This document shows, in pieces, positions 21,736-32,600 of a stretch of DNA of 64,000 bases (its first letter is position 1; every line of letters starts with the position of its first letter). Both the position numbers and the translations under genes were made by a program. The notes beneath the pieces are model-generated. The model saw nothing but the letters and a program-made list of their open reading frames with translations, did no database searches and had not been told where the DNA came from. The stretch is from Euptelea pleiosperma (Eukaryota; Streptophyta; Magnoliopsida; Ranunculales; Eupteleaceae), in the NCBI GenBank assembly GCA_035048495.1, contig CM068552.1, positions 13,450,501 through 13,514,500 of the forward strand. Reading direction: 5' to 3'.

Positions 21736-23135
21736 TGTTGTGGAAAACCCCCAAGCGATCCCTCGAAGAGCGACAATGGCCACCGACAAACACACTCCAC
21801 ATAAGGAAAAATGAAACAAATAATAACATAAGCGATTTACGTGGTTCGGTCGAAACCTACGTCCACGGAAGATGATGATTGGATCTTCACTATGAATCGT
21901 CAAAGTACTAACTCTCAAGGCCCTCTCTAATTATTCTCACTTACCAACTCCATAAGTCTCTCGCAGACCTTTCTGAGTCTCTCACACTCATAACAATGAG
22001 TAATGGGTCACTTAAATAACCTCCAAATCCAAAACAGGAGAACCCGAAATAGAATCTCCAAAATTTCTCAATTCGTCAGTCCAATCGATTGGACCTGCTA
22101 TTCTAATCATCGATTAGACAGAAACTCCAAACGTTTTCTGGTGAGCGTTCTCACCAAAAATACAACAATCTCCACCTTGGTCTGAATGCGAGCCACCACC
22201 ACGAGCATCTGCTCAATTGCTCTGTGAGTCACCACCACGAGCCACTCGTCAACCGCTCTGCAAACACACCATCTGCCAGAAGATCCTCCAATCCGATCGC
22301 CATCTCTAATACAACCCTAAGGCGCTCAAACATGCACTGCTGTGCCACAAACATCCGAATGCATGTTCTCCGAGTACCTCCCTTCAAGCTCAATGAATAG
22401 AGCTTCTTCTTGAGGTACAATCTACTGGTAAGACACTTTGTCATATAGAGGCTTTCAAGCTTTGACCAATCATCATCCGACATGTCATCAGGCTTACCCT
22501 TCTGACCCTTCAATGCTCTGTGCAAACCCTACTGGATTAAGATAATTTTAACTTGGACTTGCCATAATCCAAGACTGTTACTCCCATTGAATTTTTACAC
22601 CTCGAACTTAGCGTTCGACACTTTCTTATGTTTTGGCGCCATCCCTATCGAATCCTTAAGCTCTGATACTAGTTTGTTGCGGAAAACCCCCAAACAATTC
22701 ATCGAAGAACAACAATGGGTGCCAATAAACACACGCCACACACAGAGAAAAAATACTAAAGTAAACAAAGACACGAGCATTTACGTGGTTCGGTCAAAAC
22801 CTACGTTCACTGGCGATGATGATCGAATCTTTATTATGAATGGGCAAAGTACAAAGATTGTTCTCTCAATCTTTTGTACAACCTCTCACATGCACTCTCT
22901 ATTAGTTCTCACCCAATCTTTTTGAGTCTCTCACAGACCTTTTCGAGTTTTTGAGTCTCTCACACTCATAACAATGAGCAATAGGTCACTTAAATAACCC
23001 CCAAAGTTGACTAGGGTTTCTCAAAATAGGAGAACCTGAAATAGAAATCTCTAAAATTTCTTGGTTTGTCAGTCCAATTTATTGGATAGAAACTCCAAAC
23101 GTTTTCTAGTGAGCATTCTCACCAAAAATACAACA
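21736..23135 (-). mobile_element. Ty1/copia element, internally deleted, both LTRs and TSD present
   Basis: LTRs at 21736-22167 (432 bp) and 22675-23135 (461 bp) both begin TGTTG and end ACAACA. A perfect 5-bp target duplication AGATT flanks them (21731-21735, 23136-23140). Inside the right LTR, the minus strand shows a primer-binding site CTAGTATCAGAGC (22660-22672) for initiator tRNA-Met. Inside the left LTR it shows the polypurine tract AAGGTGGAGAT. Only about 500 bp of gag lie between; protease, integrase, RT and RNase H are gone. The element could only have moved with help in trans. Confidence 0.9.
22229..22642 (-). pseudogene. copia gag remnant
   Basis: From the ATG at 22642 the frame reads MAPKHKKVSNAKFEV, stop, KFNGSNSLGLWQVQVK, stop, then LHRALKGQKGKPDDMSDDDW and LESLYMTKCLTSRLYLKKKL, typical of copia gag (UBN2). 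Two in-frame stops and a missing central block inactivate it. Confidence 0.85.
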
Positions 23136-23574
23136 AGATTTGCTTGAGAAAGGGGTTGATGAGTAAGAGACATATGTCGCAGCCTAAATGCAACCTAAAG
23201 GGTACATGTCGCAACTTAAACACATCACAAACCATGAAAGCCATCAGGAGTGCAATTTGAAAGCCATAAGCTACAATTTTTTATCTTTTTTCTTCGATTT
23301 ATTTTCTACAGGGACTCTTTGGTCTTTTCGTGTCATAATCACACATCACCCTAAAGCTACATATTTACTTCTAATATGGCTCTCGAATTTTTTTTAAATT
23401 TACAAACTTTGCTTATTTCATTTTTTAAATTTTTTTACATTATAAGGGTGCTTTGGTTATCTAATATTTTCACATTTCAACTCAACTGTACGAGCATTTA
23501 TTAAACCCCACGTGACACCTAAACTCTATAAAAAGAAATTCGACAATGTTGTCCATCATCAAAGTTGATGATTT

Positions 23575-23765
23575 AGCCTTATATATGTAACAAAAATCAG
23601 CTTGATGGGTGCTTTCTAATCTTTGAATATGCTAGAAATCCAAAAAGACTAATTCAATTGATATGGAAATTATTAATCAAGATGAATTTTGGTACGTAGG
23701 TCCAACTAGTGATGAGTCAAACATCTACACGGTCAATGGTCTCTAAGAGTGTGCCACGTGTAAGG
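23575..23765. mobile_element. Palindromic MITE, copy 6, partial
   Basis: Left-arm remnant AAAAATCAGCTTGATGGGTG is followed by a right arm with ATCAAGATGAATTTTGG, GTAGGTCCAACTAG and GTGTGCCACGTGTAAGG. Most of the left arm is lost. The region 23,141-24,200 around it holds no gene. Confidence 0.5.
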
Positions 23766-24213
23766 TGCTGCCTCGCATAAGGTGCATGTGCATCGCACGA
23801 GGCGACCTCTAGTTATGATAATCCAATTGCATTGAACTTTGACGTCCGTGATCTCCTAAGAAGGACCCATCTGATGCCTTATGTATTAGACATGTGCTCA
23901 TGGATTGTCAATCAGCAAGTCCTTCCTAATGTTATGACCGTCCACTCTTTTAGGATCAACCAGTTTTGCAACTCGGCACCATTAGATGCATCTTGGAAAC
24001 ATGTTTTTACTGTTTTCCAGGAATTTAATTTTCAAAATTTAAAGACATATTTCAAATGCATCAGACGGTGCAGAGATGTCTTCAGCACTTTTGCTTGACG
24101 TGTCGTTGAGCAAAGGTGGATTAAATGAACGGTGTGGATGCTGGCATTGATACACTAAATCGACGGAAAAGAGAGCAAAGTAATAGGCCTTGACGTGGGA
24201 TTACGCGACACAA

Positions 24214-24308
24214 CTATATATATATGCATTTTATCTTTGTTACGGATCCATAAAACCCTAGGAGCCTGAAAGCCGTCTCTCTCTCTCTCTCAGCTTCTGC
24301 AAACCCTA
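24214..24308 (+). promoter_or_regulatory. RPS15 promoter: TATA tract and two telo boxes
   Basis: A TATATATATAT tract at 24215-24225 is followed by AAACCCTA boxes at 24253-24260 and 24301-24308, with a CT-rich leader between (about 24275-24290). Telo boxes (AAACCCTA) near the start site are characteristic of plant ribosomal protein genes. The exact transcription start is not known. Confidence 0.6.
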
Positions 24309-24334
24309 GAAGAAAAATCGCGCAGAAGGAAGCC

Positions 24335-26765
24335 ATGGTAGAGACTGTTTTCTCTTTCCCTTTGAAGGTCCCGCTGTCCGTTGCAGGGCATCACGGATTG
24401 GATCGCAATATGAATCTGATGATGGGTATGTTTGTTGTTTTGTTTGAATGACTGACAGGCGGAACCAGAGGTGGAAGTCGCAGGGGCTCAACCGAAGAGG
24501 AGGACGTTCAAGAAGTTCTCCTTCAGAGGGGTGGATCTGGATCAGCTCCTCGACATGGGAACCGATGAGTTGGTCAAGCTCTTCACTGCCAGGGCTCGCA
24601 GAAGGTTTCAGCGCGGTCTCAAGAGGAAACCCATGGCTCTCATCAAGAAGCTTCGCAAGGCGGTATGTTTGAACCACATCCAGCTCTTTTGTGAAACCAT
24701 TTTTTTTTCTTTTTTCGTTAGCTTTATTCTATGTTGAGAGCTATTGAGATTTAGGATAAAAAATTGGGTTTTTGTTGCTCTTGATGTAGTAGTGCGTGCA
24801 AAGATTATGTGAATGTGGTTGTGAAGTTGATTTTCTTTGGATTTGACATGTTCAAGCGTTTACATGTCTTAGGATTTGATGTGATTTGTTAATGGTTCTC
24901 TGTTTTTATGCTAATTCTTGCATTTATTCTTTCGATTGGCTGATCGGTAGATTTTTTTCTTTCTACAATTTTCCTGTACTGACAGTCTTCTCTATGTAGA
25001 GTAGAAGGCTTTCATTTGATTTACATCTCTGCTTTAACAAATGCCCATTGTGATCTATGGGGTTCGCTATTTGATGCTTTGTTGAACTTCCCATGGTTTT
25101 TACATGGAAAATACAGCATGATATTGTCTATTCAGCATATATTGGGACGCGGCTATTTTTGCTCATTGCTTTCCCCATCGTCTGTTAAACCAAACACACT
25201 CTGGATTCTGGACTATAAATAACTCCGTTTATAGACATTTGGATGATTTTTTATTAGGTACCCAATTTGAGCTACATGTTTATTTTCTGTTGGGGTCATG
25301 GAAAATTGTTTGATACTTGTATTATATGACAGACTGTATTGCTTGCACTTCAGGTTTTGTTAGAGCAGTGTTACCTTCATCCCTAGTGGGCGTTATTCCT
25401 ATCATTGTCCCGAGGTCCAGACCACTGATTAGTGATGATCCTCTGGATTCACTCTATGCACGAATCAATTACCACCCAATGGTTTGGACCAATGTTTTAA
25501 AATGAAGAAGCATGGATTGAGATGCTTCAATGCTCTAAAGTGTGAGACGTGCACACCTTTTTAGATGGATACTTCCAAGTAAATATGTAATATAATGAAA
25601 AAGAAAATTTAAGAAATTTTTTGAAAAAACATAATGTAATTCCAGTGGATTGGGGCGTATGCTATTTAATTTAGAACAACTTATTATTATTTTTGGGTGG
25701 GGAAAAAGGAGTAAATTAAAAGTGCGAAAAACTAAAATTGCTAGATACACTGCATTAAAAAGCATGCAGACGTCTTGAGATATAAGCCTTTTCTAAAACC
25801 TCAGTCAATCTGGGCGTATGCCTCATGATATTTTTTATGCTTTCTTTAAAAGCCTCGGGTTGTTTTGGGGTAGCCTTGCCCGAGGCGACCTTCAATGCAT
25901 AAGCCTCGAGAGTTTTTTAAAACACTCGACTTTTTGGACCAAGGGATGATGCATCAACTGTTATAGTTGACTCAGGAAAAATGAGTAAAGTAGGTTGCAC
26001 TCATTTTCTTTTTCGTTATTGGTTGTGCTACATTTTCCTTGCACTGTTGTATCAGCTGTTATCAATGATTTTCTGACCAAACAAAAAATGCAATGCTTAA
26101 TTGACAGTGACCAGTTGCATATGTTAGTTATTGTTAACTGACTATGAATGTCTGGAAATTGAAATGTGAGCAGAAACGAGAGGCACCCCCAGGTGAGAAG
26201 CCAGAACCTGTTAGGACCCACCTCCGTAACATGATCATTGTTCCAGAGATGATTGGAAGCATTATTGGTGTTTATAACGGGAAAACCTTTAACCAGGTTG
26301 AAATCAAGGTAACCTCTCATCCTCTAAATTTCTTGCTATTGGGTGATTGAATTCATGTACTTTGTTTTTCTCAACTCTTCTAGTCTTCTTTAATCACGAT
26401 GGTTGTTTTACAATCTTTCTTGAATTTTGTTTTATTGCCACGAAGTGCCCTTTCACATGCTGGTCTTCACCTGAGTAAAGAAGTCCCTTTTTTTTTCCTT
26501 TTAATTCTATGAGAAAAACGTTGTCTTTGCTGAAACCGCAATTCACATCTGATGGTTTTTTGTCCATAATAAGCATCCTTCACCATTAAAGGTGGAAAAA
26601 CTGTTTTGTAGAAAACCAACATGACACCCACTCTCCTGTTTCATTTTGCAGCCTGAGATGATTGGCCACTACTTGGCAGAGTTTTCTATCTCGTATAAGC
26701 CCGTGAAGCACGGAAGGCCCGGTATTGGTGCTACTCACTCGTCCAGGTTTATTCCGCTCAAGTGA
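24335..26765 (+). CDS. RPS15: Cytosolic 40S ribosomal protein S15 (uS19)
   Basis: Exons: 24335-24337 (ATG only), 24459-24662, 26174-26308, 26652-26765; GT-AG introns, all phase 0; 151 residues. The protein starts [20 protein letters not shown] and contains [71 protein letters not shown] and ends [18 protein letters not shown]. This is the full eukaryotic S15/uS19, a small-subunit head protein near the decoding site. An intron directly after the ATG is common in ribosomal protein genes and is why the first exon is so short. Intron 2 (1,511 bp) carries a transposon-like insertion. All conserved parts are intact, so it is likely expressed. Confidence 0.96.
25493..25932. mobile_element. MITE-like insertion in RPS15 intron 2, flanked by a 10-bp repeat
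   Basis: The direct repeat TTTGGACCAA at 25483-25492 and 25933-25942 brackets the segment. Its left end is TGTTTTAAAA; the complement TTTTAAAACA lies near the right end, with 8 further bases outside it. The interior has GCCTCGGG/CCCGAGGC-type repeats. A 10-bp duplication suggests a Mutator-like origin. Confidence 0.6.
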
Positions 26766-28400
26766 AGGACTGTTACCTATCGTGGTGGTGGTCCTATCTT
26801 TTTGCTGCTACTCTCTTTTGCAATCTGTTTTCAGGGCTTTGATTTGGAGGATTAGGTTTATGTTGGTCTATGTTTTTCTTTCCAATTTCTAGTGGGATTT
26901 TGATGTTGCAAGTTTTGTTAAACATCGTATGTCGTGCTGCATTCAATTAATAGAAAGGAACTTATTAGTTTTATTTTAGTCATTGAACCATTTTCATGGC
27001 CGGCAACAAAGCAATTAACACTTTTGTGCCTAGCTGACACCAACAAGATTAGTGTGCAAAATTATTTCCTTTTAGGGGTGGGGGGTGTTCAGATGTGGGT
27101 CCCTTGGCATGCCCCATGAAATTTATAATGAATATCTTGTTCCATTGATATGGATACATCTAATCACCAAACTATTCAATCATATTTCCTTGTTGCTGGG
27201 TATTTTCATAGTACCCATCTTTGAATCTCGAGCTTCTTCTAGTGAGTTAGGGAAGTATTTAGGGTGGAGAATTAGACGAATAGATGCTGTAGTTTTCTTC
27301 TACCTTAAAACCATAAAGTTTCCAGTCAGGAATTAGTGGGAAGAACAGTAGTCAAAAATGAATTTGTTGCAATTCAGGTACATTGAATGTTTAAGAACCA
27401 GCGTGAAACTGGAATTGAAAATTGAAAATTGAATTTCAGAACTTCTGATTTTTGGAATATTGTGTTTGGTTGCACCTTAGAATTTGCGAAGTAATTCCTT
27501 GGTAAATTTCAAAGAAGTTCAAAAATAATTCTTGGCATACTGTAAGTACATAAAATACCTATTAAATCATGATCAACTGTGTCATAATCTAACAAAAACA
27601 TCGTATTGATGGTGTACCTCTCAGCAAAATCTGAAAAGTGTTCCATCAGGCTTAGCACCAAGGGTATGCAGAAACTCTCTTGAACAAACAATGGCCCTCG
27701 GATATAACCAGCTTTGCTTGCCGAATCCCTCTTTCAAAATTTTCATGGAAGGAAGATCCAATGTCAAATTCTCCCGGGGTGTTCTTGTGATAAATCCAAA
27801 ACAAAGGATTTTGCAAGAATTTTTTGAAAGAAACGAATTATATGGACGAACCTTTAAAGCTTCGGTAGAACTCACATATTTTATGTGGGAGTCATGTTAT
27901 TATGTTTATATTTTACATGAATTATTGAAAAAGAAAATAAATTTTAACACATGCAGAAAAATGAAAAATGATTATTTTTTATTACTTATTTCATTTTATT
28001 TGCCAATTTTTTTAACAAAATTTCAAATGACAAATCCGAATTATACTCGAATTTTCCCCCCCTACGCTGGTTCTCACCAACAGCTGACTGAGGGTGAACC
28101 GAATGTAATGAGGTACACCAACCCAACAGAATATCGATTCTGCTCTCAGACCGAGCGAGACACTTTTAAGAAGTAAAAAATATGTTGCGAAGGGCCGTCT
28201 GATTTAAATGGTTAAATGAACACATATTTAACGGCATTCTTCGTCAAAATATTTCCCAATGGGTCGGGCTCGGGGACCCCCATTTTTCTGACGTCGTGGA
28301 TTTCAAGAATCCAACGGCGCCAAGCTGGCATCGCTTTTGGGGGCGACGACAACCACCACCTAGAGGGGTCAGAAAAAAGGGGTCCTCGGAGCCTGAGCCT
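26766..28400. other. Intergenic, no supported gene
   Basis: The RPS15 3' UTR is probably within the first 200 bp. A 161-codon plus frame (27691-28176) has no recognisable domain and is not called. At 27,390-27,520 there is a GGAATT/AATTGAAAATTG-rich unit related to 1,210-1,400, and at 28,260-28,410 a relative of 405-600. Confidence 0.4.
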
Positions 28401-28870
28401 TTTTCCCAATGGTTTGCATGGAGAAACAGTAGTGTGGTTCTACAATTTACCAAGAGGGATATTGAAAAACTTTTCAGATGTTCAGATCGTCTTCCTAAAG
28501 CAATATAGTGCAATTTGAGGCACAGACTGGAGTTGACACCTTGTTTTAGAAAGACAACAAAGGAGTGAAAAACTTTTCAGATGTTCATCCTGAAGCTGCT
28601 TATGTTGTCGATAGATTTGAACAAAAAATGGTTGTCATCGCATACAGGAGCGCCTTATTCCCGGATTCCCCAGCTATTCGAATCTCTAGTGAAAAATCCA
28701 CTTGTGAAATTTGACAATTTGATCAACAAAGTATGCCAAACTAGAAGAGGATATAAAGGGAAAGATGCTACAAAGTTCGCCCCTACAAAAAAATTGCCCT
28801 TAATTCATCTGCAGGTGAGTCAAAACAAAAATATTCATGGTGAAATTCTAAACCTAGTCAACTTGTAATC
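28400..28870 (+). pseudogene. Ty3-type gag fragment
   Basis: Frames give VVWFYNLPRGILKNFSDVQI and FLKQYSA, then a separate frame PQLFESLVKNPLVKFDNLIN. Both resemble retrotransposon gag (WFYNLPPGSI...F...FLxQYSA; LFESLVKNPPTTMDDLL). The central part is missing, and the phrase AAAACTTTTCAGATGTTCA occurs twice (about 28,465 and 28,568), probably marking the deletion. No LTRs were found nearby. Confidence 0.55.
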
Positions 28871-29637
28871 GAACTTACATAGGGTTAGAAATTTTGGAAT
28901 AGATCAAAATAGCCCTAAAGCATGAAATGGATCAGACCTAGGTCGGATCGATATAAATCCATATCTGAATTTGGCAATAAATGAGTCGATCTGATCAAAC
29001 TTGGATCCACCTCTAATCCAGACCTAATATCCGTTGATACATATACGAGTGGGAGACGTAAAACCAAAATTTATGATTTCAAACAAGAATTCAATTGGAT
29101 CCAAGAAACACCCCTGCGTGGAGTGCATTTAAAGGAAAGAATGATTAACTAAACTGAATTTTATGCAATCCCATGTCCACGAAATGCCTCTTTTAATGGG
29201 CTTTGATGGTTATTACATCCCAAATCCTAATATCTCAACGTACACAGTATGTGTAGAGCAAGATCGTATCCTCGTATCCTCGCACCCTCTGTGCAAGAAA
29301 GTGAAGAAACAAGTCTGACTGAGTCTGGCAAATACATGGACACTGCGTAAATATGCCAGATAATGCCCGATTCAGAATGCTAAGTCCCATTCTCTAACTC
29401 CATTTTGTCACGAAACATCACTTTATAAGAAATTAGAAGTAGAATTCATCACATATTAACAGAGCAACAGGAATCAGAATGTAGAGAAAATACAATTAAA
29501 CAAGAAGTGACGAAGAAGTTAGAAGATTCCACCCATTAAAGAAAACCCCAAAACAGATCTTGAGAATGAAGATATATAAAGAAGTATCCTGCAAATTAGT
29601 ACAGATAGGCAACCCTCTCTCCCTGTTCCTGTGATGA
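28871..29637. other. 3' flank of the HRGP-family gene
   Basis: Probable 3' UTR and terminator of the minus-strand gene ending at 29638, then AT-rich DNA. No other structure was seen. Confidence 0.5.
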
Positions 29638-32600
29638 CTAATCACGCCAAGCGAAATCTCCTTTTCCTTGTCTTAAGCTTCTCCCTCTTCTATAATCAAT
29701 TTCAGCATCAGAGCTTGATAAACCCAGCCGATAACTCTTGCTGCCTTTAGAGTTTCTCATCCTCGAAAATATGTCCTCATCATCAGTCATAATGTGGTTA
29801 CCAGACTCCCCAGGCTCAAAAACATCCCCAGATTGCTTCTGTGATCGATTATCTGAGAAATGCAAACAAAAAAAAATTACAGGCTGCAGGAAGCAAGAAA
29901 ACAGAAGTTTCGTATTTCACCATCATCCAAGATTCTGTCATAAACGAACCCAACTCGAGAAAGACTGATAAATGAGCATAACTAGATGACCAGATTATTA
30001 TGACTGCAGACTCGCCCTAAATCATAAATATTACAAACTTCCTTCCGTGTTGTAAAACTGCAAATTGATATTATTTCTAATTTCAATTGCCTCAAATCCT
30101 ATATTTTCCAAGAAATATGAGATTTTTATATCTCGAGGACAGTTAGTTATCCACAACTATTGGGTGCATAAAAAAATCTCCAGATTTCTTGCATAATTCA
30201 TGATCTGACGCAAAGAAACGGGAAAAAAAAATATGAGCCACTTTCTGTACAGAGATATGAAACACAAAAGGGAATATTGTAGTAATGATGGTTCACCTTC
30301 ACAACCATTGCACAAGTCCTCTCGAGCTGAACCATTAATCCCGCTGGCAACCTGATCTGATGCTGATTTTAGGCCTTTGTGATCCAGCAAGTTTGTCTTT
30401 GTTGTCTGCATGTTTTCTCCTCCATTCAGCATCACAGGTTCTGTGCTTTCTTCCATGCTCAGTTTATTTGAGGCAAAAGGGGTCATGGTAAAAGAGTCGT
30501 CCATTACATCAGAAATCTCAACATAGTGAGGTGTTGTGATGATTTCATCTGCACTGAACCCAAAGGATGCTCGGTAAGCTTCGATTTCCTCTACGTCCTG
30601 CTTACAATTTTTATTGTGCCTGTTCTGATGTCCATTTCCATTACTCGAGTGAAGATCTGCTTCCCTGGAAAGACTTAGCCGCCCTCCACCATGAGGATAT
30701 GAAGGAAATGACTGTTGAGCCTGATCCAAATAGAACTGTGCAGAAGTGGCAGGGCAGAAGAAACTCGAATCTTGTGGCAGCATGAAATTTTTGGGCGTGG
30801 TTGTATTGAGCCCAAATAACCGAGACGATGGGCCCTGAGGATACTGGGAATCTAGAACAGAAATCGAAGCACCCCATTGTGCAGGGTACTCCCGATCAGT
30901 AAAGGATGAAGATAAACCATCACCAGAAGTTCCTGAAATAGGTGAAATGAGACTGCTGGCGGGACTTCCAGGATAAAGTGGATAGGTTGCTTGAAGATCG
31001 TTGGCAGTAACAAAACTTGATTTGCCAGCGTTTTTAAGATCCAAGGAAGATGAAAGAAACTGGGCAAAAGGCACATCTGGGGATGAGGGAGTAGTAGGGT
31101 GATTCAACTCTGGTGGAGGAGTGAGAGGAGCAGTAGATGGCTCGGTCGTAAAGGTTGAGAAAACAGGAGGAGAGACCAGCTGGGTTTCATGGGCATATGG
31201 CCCTGTGGCAAACATAGTGGATGAAGGACCCCCAGGAGAGTTGGCAGACAGTGACAAGAAACAACTAGGTGATTGAGCAGTTGAAGGGAGGGCAGAGTTT
31301 GTAAAAGATGCTGGCGAAGATGGTGGAGCCAGAAGAGATGGAGTTAATGTTGTAGTTTGGTTAGTCAGTCCAACAGGTTGAGGTCCATTTGCGCGGTTCG
31401 CCGATGTGTTCCCCTCTGCAATACGAGATGCAGGTACAATACGTTTCCCGCCTTTCTGTGATCCAAAGCAGGACAACCTAGGCCAACAGCCGCCCCATCT
31501 CCTCCTCTACATAGATAAGCATTTACTAGTGTTAAATTTTATACAAGTACCTACATGTCAATCACATAAATGATGTACAAAGTTCAAAACATATTTACAA
31601 GGCGTGCATCTTAAGTTCTTCCATAACATCATATTGTCTACTATATATATATATAGGGTCAGGATCGGGGGACAACAATTTCATACAACATTTTTGACAA
31701 CAAAAATTGGAACAGGCCAATGTATAAATTAGAAGTCTTGGAATGGGGTGATTTTTGGCGAGAATGGTCTCTATAGTGAGGAGATCATCTTCACAAAAAT
31801 TCAAATCAATTCGATATTCGTAAATCGGTTTACAAGTTGAAGAATTATGGACCGTCTATTTTTATCGTTAACTTGAAAACCACACTTGATGGGGTTAGAA
31901 ATTTCAGAATGTGCTGATTTTTGTAGGGGTGATCTATATGATAAGGAGATCATCCTCACCAAAAATCAGCTATTGATTCATCTTCCATGTGGGGGGTACG
32001 CCAAAATTGTTGTCAAAAATATTGTATGAAATTGTTGTCCCCCGATCCTGACCTATATATATATATGATAAATTTCTCAAATTTGAATCTTTGGACGCTT
32101 CAATTCCTGTTCCAGAGTAAAATGATAAGTTAATGCAGTAACAAGGTGGAATTCTGATCCATTCTTAAAGGAACAGGATAGCTTGTGAGCAGCCATATTG
32201 AATGATCTATCAGGTTCCAACGCAGTGGATTGTATCTACAGCATTGGAATCTTAAAGACCACTTCTACTGAACTGGCTCACCAATTAATTGATGTTTCCG
32301 CTTCCCTTAATAATTAAACCTCAAATCAAGCTATTTCACTTAAACAAATACACAAAGCATGCTTACACAGAGAAACAACATACATGACCATAAGTACCTA
32401 GTAAATACCATACTTACCAGGAAAAACCATTTAATAATTGTCCCACTAAAACCTTAGAGTTGCTACCTAGGCTTGTATAGGTACTTGAAGATTTCCAGAA
32501 ATGCCATTTACATGTAGGTTAGGGAAAGATGAAAGCTTCAGAAACCTCAACATTGGGCAATGCATGTCCATAATAAGATAAAATCAGTGACAATTGTTAG

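Noticed and set aside
27691..28176. 161-codon plus-strand open frame
   Set aside because: No known motif. The middle is low-complexity Lys/Asn/Ile sequence from AT-rich DNA, and nothing upstream looks like a plant promoter.
30567..31076. Plus and minus frames overlapping exon 2 of the HRGP-family gene
   Set aside because: Shadows of the real minus-strand exon in other frames.
31595..31804. 69-codon minus-strand frame
   Set aside because: It crosses the left terminal repeat of the MITE at 31656 and has no motif.
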